Positions 33,716 to 42,364 of a DNA stretch of 64,000 nucleotides are shown here, in pieces. Position 1 is the first letter of the stretch. Every line of letters begins with the position of its first letter. A model generated the notes under the pieces. It ran no database searches. It had not been told where the DNA came from and saw nothing but the letters and a program-made list of their open reading frames with translations. Source of the stretch: Nocardia takedensis NBRC 100417. Its GTDB lineage: Bacteria; Actinomycetota; Actinomycetes; Mycobacteriales; Mycobacteriaceae. The stretch is taken from NCBI RefSeq assembly GCF_000308695.1, contig NZ_BAGG01000115.1:124001-188000 (forward strand). Reading direction: 5' to 3'. A program made the translations under genes and the position numbers.

Positions 33716-34600
33716 ATGGATGTCGTCGTCGGTCAGCTCTTCACCGGGTTGAGCCTCGGATCGATTCTTCTGCTCGCGGCGCTGGGCCTGTCGCTGACCT
33801 TCGGTCAGATGGGCGTGATCAACATGGCGCACGGCGAGTTCATCATGGCCGGCTGTTACACCACCTACGTCGTGCAGAAGGTGTTCAGCTCGGCGGGCGT
33901 GTCACTGCTGGTCTCGCTGGTCATCGGGTTCCTGGTCGGCGGTGCGTTGGGGGCGGCGCTGGAGATGGGACTCATCCGCTGGATGTACGACCGGCCGTTG
34001 GACACCCTGCTGGTGACCTTCGGCGTCGGCCTGGTCCTGCAACAGGCCGCGCGCGACATCTTCGGCGCGCCCGCCAAGAACGTCCTGGTCCCCGAATTCC
34101 TCGGCGGCGGTGTGACGATCCTGGGCGCGGTGGTGCCCAAGACCCGCATCTTCATCCTGGTGTTGGCCGTCGTCGCGGTGATCGTGCTGGCGATCGCGCT
34201 CAAGACGACACCGCTGGGCCGCCGCATCCGCGCGGTGGTGCAGAACCGCGGACTCGCCGAAACCAGCGGCGTGTCCAGCAGATTCACCGATATCAGCACC
34301 TTCTTCATCGGCTCGGGCCTGGCGGGCGTGGCCGGTGTCGCGCTGACGTTGATCGGCTCGACCAGCCCCACGATCGGCCAGAGCTATCTGATCGACGCGT
34401 TCCTGGTGGTCGTCATCGGCGGACTCGGCCAGATCAAGGGCACCGTGATCGCGGCGTTCGCGCTCGGCCTGCTCAACTCCTTCATCGAGTACTCGACCAC
34501 GGCCTCGATCGCCAAGGTCGTCGTGTTCGTCGTGATCGTCATCTTCTTGCAGGTCCGGCCGCAGGGCCTGTTCACCGTTCGGACAAGGAGTCTGGCATGA
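33716..34600 (+). CDS. urtB: Urea ABC transporter permease UrtB
   Basis: One of two membrane subunits of the LivH type. 294 residues, about eight hydrophobic segments, with GLSLTFGQMGVINMAHGEFIMAG-like sequence near residue 25 and QNRGLAETSGV in the cytoplasmic coupling region. Start ATG at 33716 after TTAGGAG. Overlaps urtC by four bases (ATGA). Confidence 0.95.
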   Translation: MDVVVGQLFTGLSLGSILLLAALGLSLTFGQMGVINMAHGEFIMAGCYTTYVVQKVFSSAGVSLLVSLVIGFLVGGALGAALEMGLIRWMYDRPLDTLLVTFGVGLVLQQAARDIFGAPAKNVLVPEFLGGGVTILGAVVPKTRIFILVLAVVAVIVLAIALKTTPLGRRIRAVVQNRGLAETSGVSSRFTDISTFFIGSGLAGVAGVALTLIGSTSPTIGQSYLIDAFLVVVIGGLGQIKGTVIAAFALGLLNSFIEYSTTASIAKVVVFVVIVIFLQVRPQGLFTVRTRSLA

Positions 34601-35745
34601 CCACACTCACCCAGCGGATGCGTGCGCACTCCTCGTTGACCGCGCTCGGCGGCTTCGCCGTCGCCGCGATCCTGTTGTTCGCGGTGGCCCCCGCGGTCCT
34701 CAGCGATTTCCGGTTGAACCTGCTCGCGAAATTCCTGTGCTTCGCGATCGTCGCGGCGGGTATCGGATTGGCCTGGGGGCGAGGCGGAATGCTCACCCTG
34801 GGCCAAGGCGTGTTCTTCGGACTCGGCGCCTACATCATGGCCATGCACCTGCAGATGGCCGACGCCACCCGCCTCGGCAACGACGTCCCCGAATTCATGG
34901 AGATCTCGGGCATCCGCGAACTGCCCTCGTTCTGGCAGCCGTTCGCCTCGGGTCCGGTCGCCATCCTGGCGATCCTGATCCTGCCCGGCCTGGTCGCGGC
35001 CGTGCTCGGCTACGGCGTGTTCAAGCGGCGGGTCAAGGGCGCGTACTTCGCGATCCTGAGTCAGGCGCTGGCCGCGGCGCTGGCGATCCTGCTCACCGGC
35101 CAGCAGGCCATCGGCGGTTTCACCGGCCTGTCGGATTTCCGCGCCTTCTTCGGCTTCAAACTCTCCGACCCGGCCAACCGGCAGATGCTGTTCTTCATCG
35201 CCGCGGGCACCCTGCTCGCGGTGGTGGCGCTGGTCCGCCAACTCATGCACAGCCGCTACGGCGAACTGCTCGTCGCCGTGCGCGACCAGGAGGAGCGGGT
35301 GCGCTTCCTGGGTTACGACCCCGCCAACGTCAAGATCGTCGCCTACGTGGTCGCGGCCTTCTTCGCCGGGATCGCGGGCGCGCTGTTCACCCCGATCGTC
35401 GGCATCATCTCCCCCGCCGACATCGGCGTCGTCCCGTCGATCGCGTTCCTGATCGGCGTCGCCATCGGCGGACGCACCACCCTGCTCGGCCCGGTCCTCG
35501 GCGCGATCGGCGTGGCCTGGGCGCAGACCGCGCTGTCCGAACAGTTCCCCTCGGGTTGGACCTACCTGCAAGGAATCCTGTTCATCGTGGTCGTCGGGTT
35601 CATCCCCGCCGGACTCGCGGGCGTGTGGCCGATGCTCAAGGGCGCCTACCTCGCGCGATTCGCGAAAACCGAACCGCCGCAACCGGAACCGGTCGAGCAA
35701 CCCGCCGAACCGACGCCCGTCGAGGAGAAGGTGCACACGCGATGA
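34597..35745 (+). CDS. urtC: Urea ABC transporter permease UrtC
   Basis: Second membrane subunit, LivM type, 382 residues. GIGLAWGRGGMLTLGQGVFFGLGAY near residue 45 and RYGELLVAVRDQEERVRFLGYD as the coupling loop are characteristic. A charged proline-rich tail (EPPQPEPVEQPAEPTPVEE) follows the last membrane segment. It overlaps both urtB and urtD by four bases, so the block is translationally coupled. Confidence 0.95.
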   Translation: MTTLTQRMRAHSSLTALGGFAVAAILLFAVAPAVLSDFRLNLLAKFLCFAIVAAGIGLAWGRGGMLTLGQGVFFGLGAYIMAMHLQMADATRLGNDVPEFMEISGIRELPSFWQPFASGPVAILAILILPGLVAAVLGYGVFKRRVKGAYFAILSQALAAALAILLTGQQAIGGFTGLSDFRAFFGFKLSDPANRQMLFFIAAGTLLAVVALVRQLMHSRYGELLVAVRDQEERVRFLGYDPANVKIVAYVVAAFFAGIAGALFTPIVGIISPADIGVVPSIAFLIGVAIGGRTTLLGPVLGAIGVAWAQTALSEQFPSGWTYLQGILFIVVVGFIPAGLAGVWPMLKGAYLARFAKTEPPQPEPVEQPAEPTPVEEKVHTR

Positions 35746-36572
35746 GCAACGAACCCAAGCTCGGCGGCAACGCGGGCATGGACAGCGAATACCTCGAAAT
35801 CCGCGGCCTCTCGGTCAGTTTCGATGGTTTCAAGGCCGTCACCGATGTGGACCTGACCGTCTTCCAGGGCGATCTGCGCTTCCTCATCGGCCCCAACGGC
35901 GCGGGCAAGACCACCCTCATCGACGCCATCACCGGCCTGGTCCCGGCCACCGGATCGGCGACCAAATCGGGAGCGCAACTGCTCGGCAAGAAGGTGCACC
36001 AGATCGCCCGCCTCGGCGTCGGCCGCACCTTCCAGACCGCCAGCGTCTTCGAACAGCTGTCGGTGTTGCAGAACCTCGACATCGCCGCGGGCGCGGGCCG
36101 CTCCGCGCTGACCCTGCTGCGCCGCCGCAAATCCGTGCTCCCGAGCATCGAGGAGGCGCTGGAGATCACCGGGTTGACCGACCTGCGCGACAAACCCGCG
36201 GGCGTGCTCGCCCACGGGCAGAAGCAATGGCTCGAGATCGGCATGCTGCTGGTGCAGAACGCCTCGGTGCTGCTGCTGGACGAACCCGTCGCGGGCATGA
36301 GCGCCGAGGAACGCGACGAGACCGGAAACCTGTTGCGCCGCATCGGCGGCGAGCGGGTCGTGGTCGTCGTCGAACACGACATGGACTTCATGCGCTCCTT
36401 CGCCACCTCCGTCACCGTGCTCGCGGGCGGCAAGGTGCTCAGCGAGGGCACCGTCGAACAGGTGCAGGCCGACCCGAAGGTGCAGGAGGTCTACCTCGGC
36501 ACCGCCGCCGCGATCGGCACCGAACTCGAGGACGAGTCCACCGCGCCGACCAAGGAGGCCGCAGATGCTTGA
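35742..36572 (+). CDS. urtD: Urea ABC transporter ATPase UrtD
   Basis: LivG-type ATPase of 276 residues. Walker A GPNGAGKTT near residue 50, LAHGQKQWLEIGM as the degenerate signature typical of UrtD, Walker B VLLLDEPVAGMS and switch His VVVEHDMDFMR. The C-terminal 25 residues (ELEDESTAPTKEAADA) form a charged tail. Overlaps urtE by eight bases. Confidence 0.95.
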   Translation: MSNEPKLGGNAGMDSEYLEIRGLSVSFDGFKAVTDVDLTVFQGDLRFLIGPNGAGKTTLIDAITGLVPATGSATKSGAQLLGKKVHQIARLGVGRTFQTASVFEQLSVLQNLDIAAGAGRSALTLLRRRKSVLPSIEEALEITGLTDLRDKPAGVLAHGQKQWLEIGMLLVQNASVLLLDEPVAGMSAEERDETGNLLRRIGGERVVVVVEHDMDFMRSFATSVTVLAGGKVLSEGTVEQVQADPKVQEVYLGTAAAIGTELEDESTAPTKEAADA

Positions 36573-37257
36573 ACTGATCGATGTCCGCTCCGGATACGGC
36601 CGCACCGAGGTCATCCACGGTGTCACGCTGACCGTGCCCGACGACAGCGTCGTGGCCGTCATGGGCCACAACGGCGCGGGCAAGACCACCCTGTTGCGCA
36701 CCGCCGTCGGACTGATCGGCGCCAAATCCGGTCAGATCCGCTTCGACGGGGAGACCATCACCAAGATGCCGCCCTCGCGGCGGGTCAAACGCGGCATCGC
36801 CTACGTGCCGCAGGGCCAGCAGAGCTTCCCGCAACTCACCACCGCCGAGAACCTCCAGGTCGTCGCCGACGGACGCAAACGCGGCAAAGCGCTCATCGCC
36901 GAATCATTGGACCTGTTCCCGGCGCTGAAGGATCTGCTCACCCGCAAGGCCGGACTGCTCTCGGGCGGCCAGCGCCAGCAGTTGGCGATCGCGCGGGCCC
37001 TGATCACCGAACCCAAACTGCTCATCCTCGACGAACCCACCGAAGGCATCCAGCCCTCGGTCGTCGCCGAGATCGAACGCACCATCATCGACCTGACCCA
37101 GCGCGGCGGTCTGAGCGTGCTGCTGGTCGAACAACACATCGGCTTCGCGTTGCAGGCCGCGCAACGCTACTACGTGCTGCAATCCGGTCGGGTCGGGTCC
37201 GAGGGCGCGGGCGGCGCGGGCGCGGAGACCGACGTGCGCTCGGCGATGGCGATCTGA
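36565..37257 (+). CDS. urtE: Urea ABC transporter ATPase UrtE
   Basis: LivF-type ATPase of 230 residues pairing with UrtD. Walker A GHNGAGKTT, signature LLSGGQRQQLAIARAL, Walker B LLILDEPTEGIQPS and switch VEQHIGFAL. The SVVAEIERTI and PQGQQSFPQLTTAENL segments are typical of UrtE. The C-terminus has a Gly-rich stretch. Nine bases later comes the GntR gene. Confidence 0.95.
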   Translation: MLELIDVRSGYGRTEVIHGVTLTVPDDSVVAVMGHNGAGKTTLLRTAVGLIGAKSGQIRFDGETITKMPPSRRVKRGIAYVPQGQQSFPQLTTAENLQVVADGRKRGKALIAESLDLFPALKDLLTRKAGLLSGGQRQQLAIARALITEPKLLILDEPTEGIQPSVVAEIERTIIDLTQRGGLSVLLVEQHIGFALQAAQRYYVLQSGRVGSEGAGGAGAETDVRSAMAI

Positions 37258-37265
37258 GCGGGACC

Positions 37266-37964
37266 GTGGCTCGCAACAGGCGGGTCCCGTTGAGCGAGCG
37301 GGTCTACCACTCGCTGCGCCGGGACCTGGCCGCCGGAGCGATCGTGCCGACCGAACGCCTGGGCGAGGAACGCCTGGCCGAAGCCTACGGCGTCTCGCGC
37401 ACACCCGTGCGCGAGGCGCTGGCCCGCCTGCAAGCCGACGGACTCGTGGAACGCCACGGCGACGGCCTCTACCCCTACCGTCCCCGCCTCGAAGAACTCG
37501 ACCACCTCTACGAACTGCGGATCGTGTTGGAGACCAGGGGAATCCAACGCGTCCTCGACCACGCCGAGGACACCGCCCACGACCTCACCCTGGTGCGCAC
37601 CGAACTGGACCGCTGGCGGGCCCTGCGCGACGCGCCGCCCGACCCGGGACCCGCGCTGGTCGCCGCGGACGAACAATTCCACACCACCCTGCTCGCCGCG
37701 GCGGGCAACACCGCGCTCGCCGAAGCGCTCACCGGCGTCTACGTCCGGGTGCGCCCACTGCGCACCCTCGACCTGCCCACCCCCGACCGCATCGCGACCA
37801 TGTCCGCCGACCACATCCGCATCGCCGAACAACTGCTCGCCGGCGATCCGGGCACCGCGCTGCGCACCCTCATCGCCCACATCGACACGTCCCGCGCGCA
37901 CGTCCTGACCCGCGCCCAACAAGCCCTCCGGCTCACCAAATTCGGTCGCGCGATGCGGGATTGA
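37266..37964 (+). CDS. GntR/FadR-type regulator at the end of the urt operon
   Basis: A 232-residue protein with an N-terminal winged helix (LSERVYHSLRRDLAAG through EERLAEAYGVSRTPVREALARLQADGLVE) and a FadR C-terminal ligand domain whose His residues (EQFHTTLLAAAGN, ADHIRIAEQLLAGD, LIAHIDTSR) form a likely metal site. GTG start at 37266, nine bases after urtE, so it is probably cotranscribed. It may bind the palindrome at 32259-32281. Ligand unknown; a urea-related or purine-derived acid is a guess. Confidence 0.9.
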   Translation: MARNRRVPLSERVYHSLRRDLAAGAIVPTERLGEERLAEAYGVSRTPVREALARLQADGLVERHGDGLYPYRPRLEELDHLYELRIVLETRGIQRVLDHAEDTAHDLTLVRTELDRWRALRDAPPDPGPALVAADEQFHTTLLAAAGNTALAEALTGVYVRVRPLRTLDLPTPDRIATMSADHIRIAEQLLAGDPGTALRTLIAHIDTSRAHVLTRAQQALRLTKFGRAMRD

Positions 37965-38843
37965 TCAGCAGTCGGTCTGGAACGGGAAACAGTTCTGCGG
38001 CCTGGACGCGGGCGTCGTCGGTTCGGCCGTCGTGGTCTGGGTGGCCCGCTCCCCGGGTCCGTCGGTGTCCGCGATCCACGCCGTGACCACCACGCCCAGC
38101 ACCACGACCACCCCGATCAACGCCACCGCCAGCACCGCCCAACCCCCGATCGACTGACCGCGACTGGCCGGACCCGGCACCGGTTTCGGTTTCGGCCGGT
38201 ACTCGGGCAGCACCGCCGCGATCGGGGGCGGCGTGGCGGCGGCGAACCCGTCGGCGATCAGTTCCGCGCGCGAAGGCGGGTCCAGACCGAGGGCGCGCGT
38301 CGCCGCGACCACCCGGTCGGCGGTCCAGTCCCGCGAGGCCGCCGAGAAGTTCTCCACATAGATCCGCAACTCGGTGGAATCGGGGACATTGGCCACCACG
38401 ACGTCCAGCCCTGGCCGCAGACTCGTGCGCGCGGGCCGCACCACCACACCGCGATACGGGACCAGCAGCACCGCGCCGCACACGTGCCCCGCGTCCTGCA
38501 ACGACCGCTCCAGCGCCGACCGGACCACGAACACCGACTGCTCCAGTTGCGCCACCGGATCGGCGCCCGGCTGTTCGTCCAGGTCCAGCGGCGAATCGCT
38601 GATCGTCCACGGGCCGTCGTCGGACAGATCGAGGATGCCGCTCTGTCGCCTGCGGAAACCCTTCACCGCGAGCACCGTGATCCCCCGCGGCGTGAACAGC
38701 ACCGCGTCCACCCGGCGGGTGCCGTTACCGCCGACCTGCACGTCCAGCGCCGCCAGACAGGTCACCGGGATCGCGCGCACGGCATCGACGAACTCGCGTT
38801 CCGCGCCCGAGAGCGCAGCCCCCGACCTGACCTTCACCAGCAT
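37965..38843 (-). CDS. NERD-domain-like membrane-anchored protein
   Basis: A 292-residue protein. Residues 15-110 resemble the nuclease-related NERD domain: EREFVDAVRAIPV, RRVDAVLFTPRGITVLAVKGF (the I-V-V-K core), then a variable region. Near residue 235 a single membrane segment (GGWAVLAVALIGVVVVLGVVV) is followed by a short Thr/Pro-rich outer tail with two Cys. The domain would face the cytoplasm. The ATG at 38843 was chosen; upstream extension has no ribosome site. Function not known. It converges with the GntR gene with no gap. Confidence 0.65.
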   Translation of the reverse strand: MLVKVRSGAALSGAEREFVDAVRAIPVTCLAALDVQVGGNGTRRVDAVLFTPRGITVLAVKGFRRRQSGILDLSDDGPWTISDSPLDLDEQPGADPVAQLEQSVFVVRSALERSLQDAGHVCGAVLLVPYRGVVVRPARTSLRPGLDVVVANVPDSTELRIYVENFSAASRDWTADRVVAATRALGLDPPSRAELIADGFAAATPPPIAAVLPEYRPKPKPVPGPASRGQSIGGWAVLAVALIGVVVVLGVVVTAWIADTDGPGERATQTTTAEPTTPASRPQNCFPFQTDC

Positions 38844-38986
38844 CGCGCAACAACCCCTGCCCACCACGATCCGACGCGCCGGAACCGACGTGCGCGAGAT
38901 TCGCCCGGCACATCGCGACCACCGAAAGGGTACGCTGACACACCGGTTCCGCGCTCCCCATCCGCGCACGACGAGAGGCAAGGACC

Positions 38987-39532
38987 ATGGTTTCGACGAC
39001 GCGACCACGCATCGCCCCCGGCCGACTACGCGAACTCGGACCGATCAACTGGGCTGTGTGGCAGGTCCTTTCCCGCGCCGCGGGCACCGGCGACGCCCAC
39101 CTGTTCTCCACCCTCGGCCGCACCCGCGGCCTGTTCCGCGGCTGGCTGCACTATTCCGGCAAACTCATGCCCGGCGGCCGATTGCCCAGGCACGAATCCG
39201 AATTGGTGATCCTGCGCGTCGCCCACCTGCGCGAGTGCGACTACGAGACCGATCACCACATCCGCCTCGGCCGCCGCGCGGGCATCACCCCCGAAATCCT
39301 CACCCGCATCCAGGCGGGGCCCACCGCCCCCGACTGGTCCGCCAAGCACCGAGCCCTGCTCACCGCCGTCGACCAGATAGTCCGGACCCGCGACCTCGAC
39401 GACGAGACCTGGACCCTCCTGTCCGCGCACTACGACGACCGCAGCCTCATCGAATTCGTCCTGCTGGTCAACCAATACGAGGGCCTCGCCTCCACCATCA
39501 CCACCCTCCGCATCCAACGCGACGGCCTCTGA
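38987..39532 (+). CDS. AhpD/carboxymuconolactone decarboxylase-like protein
   Basis: A 181-residue all-helical protein of the CMD superfamily. The core RHESELVILRVAHLRECDYETDHH resembles the ELxxLxxAxxxxCxYCxxxH active-site helix of AhpD, but with only one Cys (ECDYETDHH), so peroxidase activity through a CxxC is unlikely. As I recall, Rv0464c of M. tuberculosis is of this type and lies near lpd and ramB as here. Function unknown. Confidence 0.82.
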   Translation: MVSTTRPRIAPGRLRELGPINWAVWQVLSRAAGTGDAHLFSTLGRTRGLFRGWLHYSGKLMPGGRLPRHESELVILRVAHLRECDYETDHHIRLGRRAGITPEILTRIQAGPTAPDWSAKHRALLTAVDQIVRTRDLDDETWTLLSAHYDDRSLIEFVLLVNQYEGLASTITTLRIQRDGL

Positions 39533-39568
39533 ATCGCGCGCGATCACCGTGCTAGAATGAGGTGAGCA

Positions 39569-39601
39569 ATGAGCTGGCGTTCCCGACGTTCCTCGCGATA
39601 G
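39569..39601 (+). CDS. Ten-residue Arg/Ser-rich leader-like peptide
   Basis: ATG at 39569 lies six bases after GAGG (39559-39562). It encodes MSWRSRRSSR then TAG. Four Arg in ten codons and a terminator 27 bases downstream recall an attenuator leader peptide, but no biosynthetic gene follows. If transcription starts at about 39565 the ribosome site would be lost, so only one of the two readings can hold. Confidence 0.3.
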   Translation: MSWRSRRSSR

Positions 39602-39627
39602 TCGGCCAGGCCCTCGGTGTAGCTACG

Positions 39628-39650
39628 GCAGCCGGGGGCTGCTTCTTTTC
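39628..39650 (+). terminator. Intrinsic terminator
   Basis: GCAGCC (39628-39633), loop GGG, GGCTGC (39637-39642), then TTCTTTTC. A textbook rho-independent terminator, rare in this GC-rich window. Confidence 0.75.
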
Positions 39651-39719
39651 AGGGCGAGTGCACGGGTCCGCTCACTCGATCGACTCCACGAAGTGCACTC
39701 GGTCCCGCACCTCATCGAA

Positions 39720-40349
39720 CTACGTCCTGGTGTCGTCCGTGTGGGTGATGCTGCGGCGAAACGCGGACGACACCAGATCCGGCAACCACAGCAGCCGCTC
39801 CACCCCCGGCGACGTCTGCAGCAAGCGCGTCGGCTGCGGAATCCGCTTCTCGGCGATCAACTCTTTGTGGTTCTTGCGGTCCTTGTTGCGAAAGTTGTTC
39901 TGGTTGCGCTCCTCGAGCACCAACAGTTCCACGGGTGACCATGCACCCGCCCCACCGCCGGTGAGCGCGACGGCCAAGCCGCGGTAACAAGCCCGCCGCG
40001 CGACCTCGCCGTCGTGGTCGTCGGCGTCCACCGGAACGCGGAAGGCGATGATGCACGTTTCCGGACCGTGGCCGAGAAACTTCAGCATGTCCCGCGTCTT
40101 CGCGCGCCCGCTGTCGCTCAACAGCGCTTCGGTCGTGTGCCATCGACCGCTGTGCGCGATGTCCCCCAGACCTTCACGCAGTTCCGACATCTGCTCGAAC
40201 GCGACGATCACCGCCGTGAAGATGTAGAAGGTCTCCGCAGGCGCCACCACCGGATCCGAAACCTGATAGGACTCGTCCAGATAGGCGACCGGACCTCGGC
40301 AGCGTCGATACGCCTCCTCCACCATGCGGACTCTCGGGTCGTTCGTCAC
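39720..40349 (-). CDS. DUF3800 protein ending at a possible premature amber codon
   Basis: A 209-residue protein of the DUF3800 family, which has an RNase H-like fold with conserved acids; here VAYLDESYQ near residue 21 supplies the DES motif and WLPDLVSSAFRR the late Asp. DUF3800 proteins often occur in mobile or defence contexts and their role is unsettled. The frame ends at TAG (39722-39720), but stays open for 15 more sensible codons (FDEVRDRVHFVESIE) to a TGA at 39674-39672, so a Trp-to-amber change may have clipped the C-terminus. Confidence 0.75.
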   Translation of the reverse strand: MTNDPRVRMVEEAYRRCRGPVAYLDESYQVSDPVVAPAETFYIFTAVIVAFEQMSELREGLGDIAHSGRWHTTEALLSDSGRAKTRDMLKFLGHGPETCIIAFRVPVDADDHDGEVARRACYRGLAVALTGGGAGAWSPVELLVLEERNQNNFRNKDRKNHKELIAEKRIPQPTRLLQTSPGVERLLWLPDLVSSAFRRSITHTDDTRT

Positions 40350-40537
40350 CGCGCAAGCGTAGGGTCGGCTGCCCGGAGCTCCCAGTTCGCACGGCGCGTC
40401 GGTGCGCGCAATTGCGTTGTGTCCCTACAACTCCGAAGTCCCGTCCGACCGGTTCGGATACACCGCGGCCGGATTCGCATGTTCGGAGCACGCGCGCGGA
40501 CCTCGATGACGGCCATATCCGGCGGACGAGTTGGCCG

Positions 40538-40996
40538 CTAGGAGAGAGGGGGTTCGGGGTCGGTGGCGAGGATGTCGGCCACTTCGTCGAGGAGGATGTC
40601 GAGGCGGCGGAGTTGGGTGGGGGTGAGGTGGGGGAGTTCGGTGGCCAGGGCGGTGTCGATGGGGGCGCGGCCGCGGGTGCGGAAGACTTCGACCATGGCG
40701 GTGGGTTCGACGCTGACCAGGACGCGGCGGCCGTCGCGGGGGTCGGCGGTGGTGATGAGCAGGCCGTCTTCGCGGTAGCGGGCGACGATGCGGGAGACCA
40801 GGCTCTGGGCGATGGCGGTGCGCTCGGTGATGTCGCGGATCGAGGACAGGGGGTAGAGGGCGACGTCCTCGATGACGGCGTAGTCGCTGGGGGCGAAGCG
40901 GCGGGCGCCGGTGGTCCCCGTGGCGGCGAAGGCGATGGCACGCAGGCGGCGTGCGATGAGATGTAGCCCGGCGGCATCCATCCCGGCAATATACAT
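40538..40996 (-). CDS. MarR family regulator
   Basis: A 152-residue winged-helix regulator: SDYAVIEDVALYPLSSIRDITERTAIAQSLVSRIVARYREDGLL is the DNA-binding core, and DPRDGRRVLVSVEP the wing. It diverges from an SDR gene across a nested palindrome, the usual MarR arrangement of autorepression plus control of the neighbour. The ATG at 40996 lies about where the leaderless transcript would begin; an internal ATG at 40981 is also possible. Confidence 0.85.
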   Translation of the reverse strand: MYIAGMDAAGLHLIARRLRAIAFAATGTTGARRFAPSDYAVIEDVALYPLSSIRDITERTAIAQSLVSRIVARYREDGLLITTADPRDGRRVLVSVEPTAMVEVFRTRGRAPIDTALATELPHLTPTQLRRLDILLDEVADILATDPEPPLS

Positions 40997-41022
40997 CACC
41001 AGTTATATAACTTAAGATGTAT
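40991..41022. promoter_or_regulatory. Nested palindromic operator between MarR and SDR genes
   Basis: AGTTATATAACT (41001-41012) is a perfect 12-base palindrome. ATACATC (40991-40997) and GATGTAT (41016-41022) form a second inverted repeat with exactly the same centre. The A/T-rich core can serve as -10 for both divergent genes, so a bound MarR dimer would silence both. It stands out in the GC-rich context. Confidence 0.7.
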
Positions 41023-41026
41023 CACT

Positions 41027-41893
41027 ATGTATGGAATTGGGGAGTGGACCCATCTCGTCAGGAACAGCCTCGACACCCAGATCAGCCTGACCCGGCTGCG
41101 GCGGCGTCGCACGCTGCGCGAGATGGCCGACGGCCGACGGATCCTCATCACCGGCGCGTCCTCGGGGATCGGGCGGGCCGCGGCCCTGCGACTGGCCGCG
41201 GCCGGGGCGCACGTGCTGCTGGTCGCGCGCCGCGAACCCGAACTGCGCGAGGTCGCGAAGGAGATCGAGGCCGCGGGCGGATCGGCCGCGGTCCACCCCT
41301 GCGACCTCAACGATTTCGACCAGTTGGACGCCATGGCCGCCGGGGTGCTCGCCGAACACGGCGGCGTCGACATCCTGGTCAACAACGCGGGCCGCTCGAT
41401 CCGGCGCAGACTCGACGAGTCCTACGACCGCTTCCACGACTACGAACGCACCCTGCGATTGAACTACCTGGCCCCGACCCGGCTCATGCTCGCCGTACTG
41501 CCCGGCATGCGGGAGCGGCGCGAGGGCCAGATCGTGTCGGTGCTGTCGGTGGCCAACCTGTTCGGCGGCCCCGGCTACGGCGCCTACGTCGCGTCCAAGG
41601 CCGCGCTGGATTCGCTGACCGCCACCCTCCAGATCGAGACCCACACCGAGAACGTCCGCTTCACCTCCATCTACATGCCGCTGGTCCGCACGCCGATGAT
41701 CGCGCCCAACCCGGTGCACCGCGACGCGCCCGCGCTGACCGCCGACCAGGGCGCGCAGGTCGTCTGCGACGCCGTCATCGACCGACCGCGCCGCATCGGG
41801 CCGCTGCTCGGCCGTTTCGCCGCGCACCTGGACCGCACCCTGCCGGACCGGTTCGACGCGGTCCGGCACGCCCGATTCCGTCACGGCATGTGA
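41027..41893 (+). CDS. Short-chain dehydrogenase/reductase
   Basis: NAD(P)-dependent oxidoreductase of 288 residues. TGASSGIGRAAALRL (cofactor loop, near residue 42), DILVNNAGRSIRR, the catalytic Ser in SVLSVAN and YGAYVASKAALD with the Tyr and Lys. ARREPEL at the end of the second strand suggests NADP preference. An N-terminal extension of about 35 residues (to LREMADGRR) is kept if translation begins at 41027; an ATG at 41123 would remove it. Probably repressed by the divergent MarR. Substrate unknown. Confidence 0.88.
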   Translation: MYGIGEWTHLVRNSLDTQISLTRLRRRRTLREMADGRRILITGASSGIGRAAALRLAAAGAHVLLVARREPELREVAKEIEAAGGSAAVHPCDLNDFDQLDAMAAGVLAEHGGVDILVNNAGRSIRRRLDESYDRFHDYERTLRLNYLAPTRLMLAVLPGMRERREGQIVSVLSVANLFGGPGYGAYVASKAALDSLTATLQIETHTENVRFTSIYMPLVRTPMIAPNPVHRDAPALTADQGAQVVCDAVIDRPRRIGPLLGRFAAHLDRTLPDRFDAVRHARFRHGM

Positions 41894-41932
41894 GGCGGGA
41901 AGGCGGACCCGGTCGCGGCGGTTGCACCCGTC

Positions 41933-42361
41933 ATGGAACTCGCCACCGCCCTGGAATACGCCGCCACGACCAAACACTCGGTGCTGACCACCCTGCGCCG
42001 CGACGGCCGCCCGCAGTTGTCCAACGTCCTGCACGTGACCGGCCCGGACGGCCGCATCCGCATCTCGATCACCGCCGACCGCGCCAAATACTTCAACCTG
42101 CGCCGGGAACCGTGGGCGGCGCTGCACGTGACCGCGGCGGACTTCTACTCCTACGTGGTGCTGGAGAGTCGCGTGGAGTTGACCGAGGTCGCGACCACGC
42201 CCGACGATCCCGCCGTCGACGCGCTGGTCGACTACTACCGCGAGGCGCTCGGCGAGCACGAGGACTGGGACGACTACCGGCGGGCGATGGTCCGCGACCG
42301 CCGCGTGCTGGTCACGCTGATCCCCGAGCGCGCCTACGGCATGCTGGAACTGCCGCGCTGA
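41933..42361 (+). CDS. PPOX-class F420-dependent oxidoreductase
   Basis: A 142-residue split-barrel flavin or F420 protein. TTKHSVLTTLRRDGRPQLSNV and ISITADRAKYFNLRREPWAALHV are typical of actinobacterial F420-dependent family members (FDOR-B/PPOX). Members reduce diverse substrates including quinones and biliverdin; the substrate here is unknown. Lies 40 bases after the SDR gene on the same strand and may be in its operon. Confidence 0.85.
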   Translation: MELATALEYAATTKHSVLTTLRRDGRPQLSNVLHVTGPDGRIRISITADRAKYFNLRREPWAALHVTAADFYSYVVLESRVELTEVATTPDDPAVDALVDYYREALGEHEDWDDYRRAMVRDRRVLVTLIPERAYGMLELPR

Positions 42362-42364
42362 GCG

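Larger units (their letters stand above)
39553..39650 (+). ncRNA. Possible small RNA or leader with intrinsic terminator
   Basis: TAGAAT (39553-39558) can serve as a -10 with start near 39565. About 85 bases later lies a perfect terminator hairpin with a T-rich tail. An 11-codon frame lies inside. No plus-strand gene follows within reach, so this would be a free small RNA rather than an attenuator, unless it is the tail of the preceding AhpD-like transcript. No known RNA family was recognised. Confidence 0.35.
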
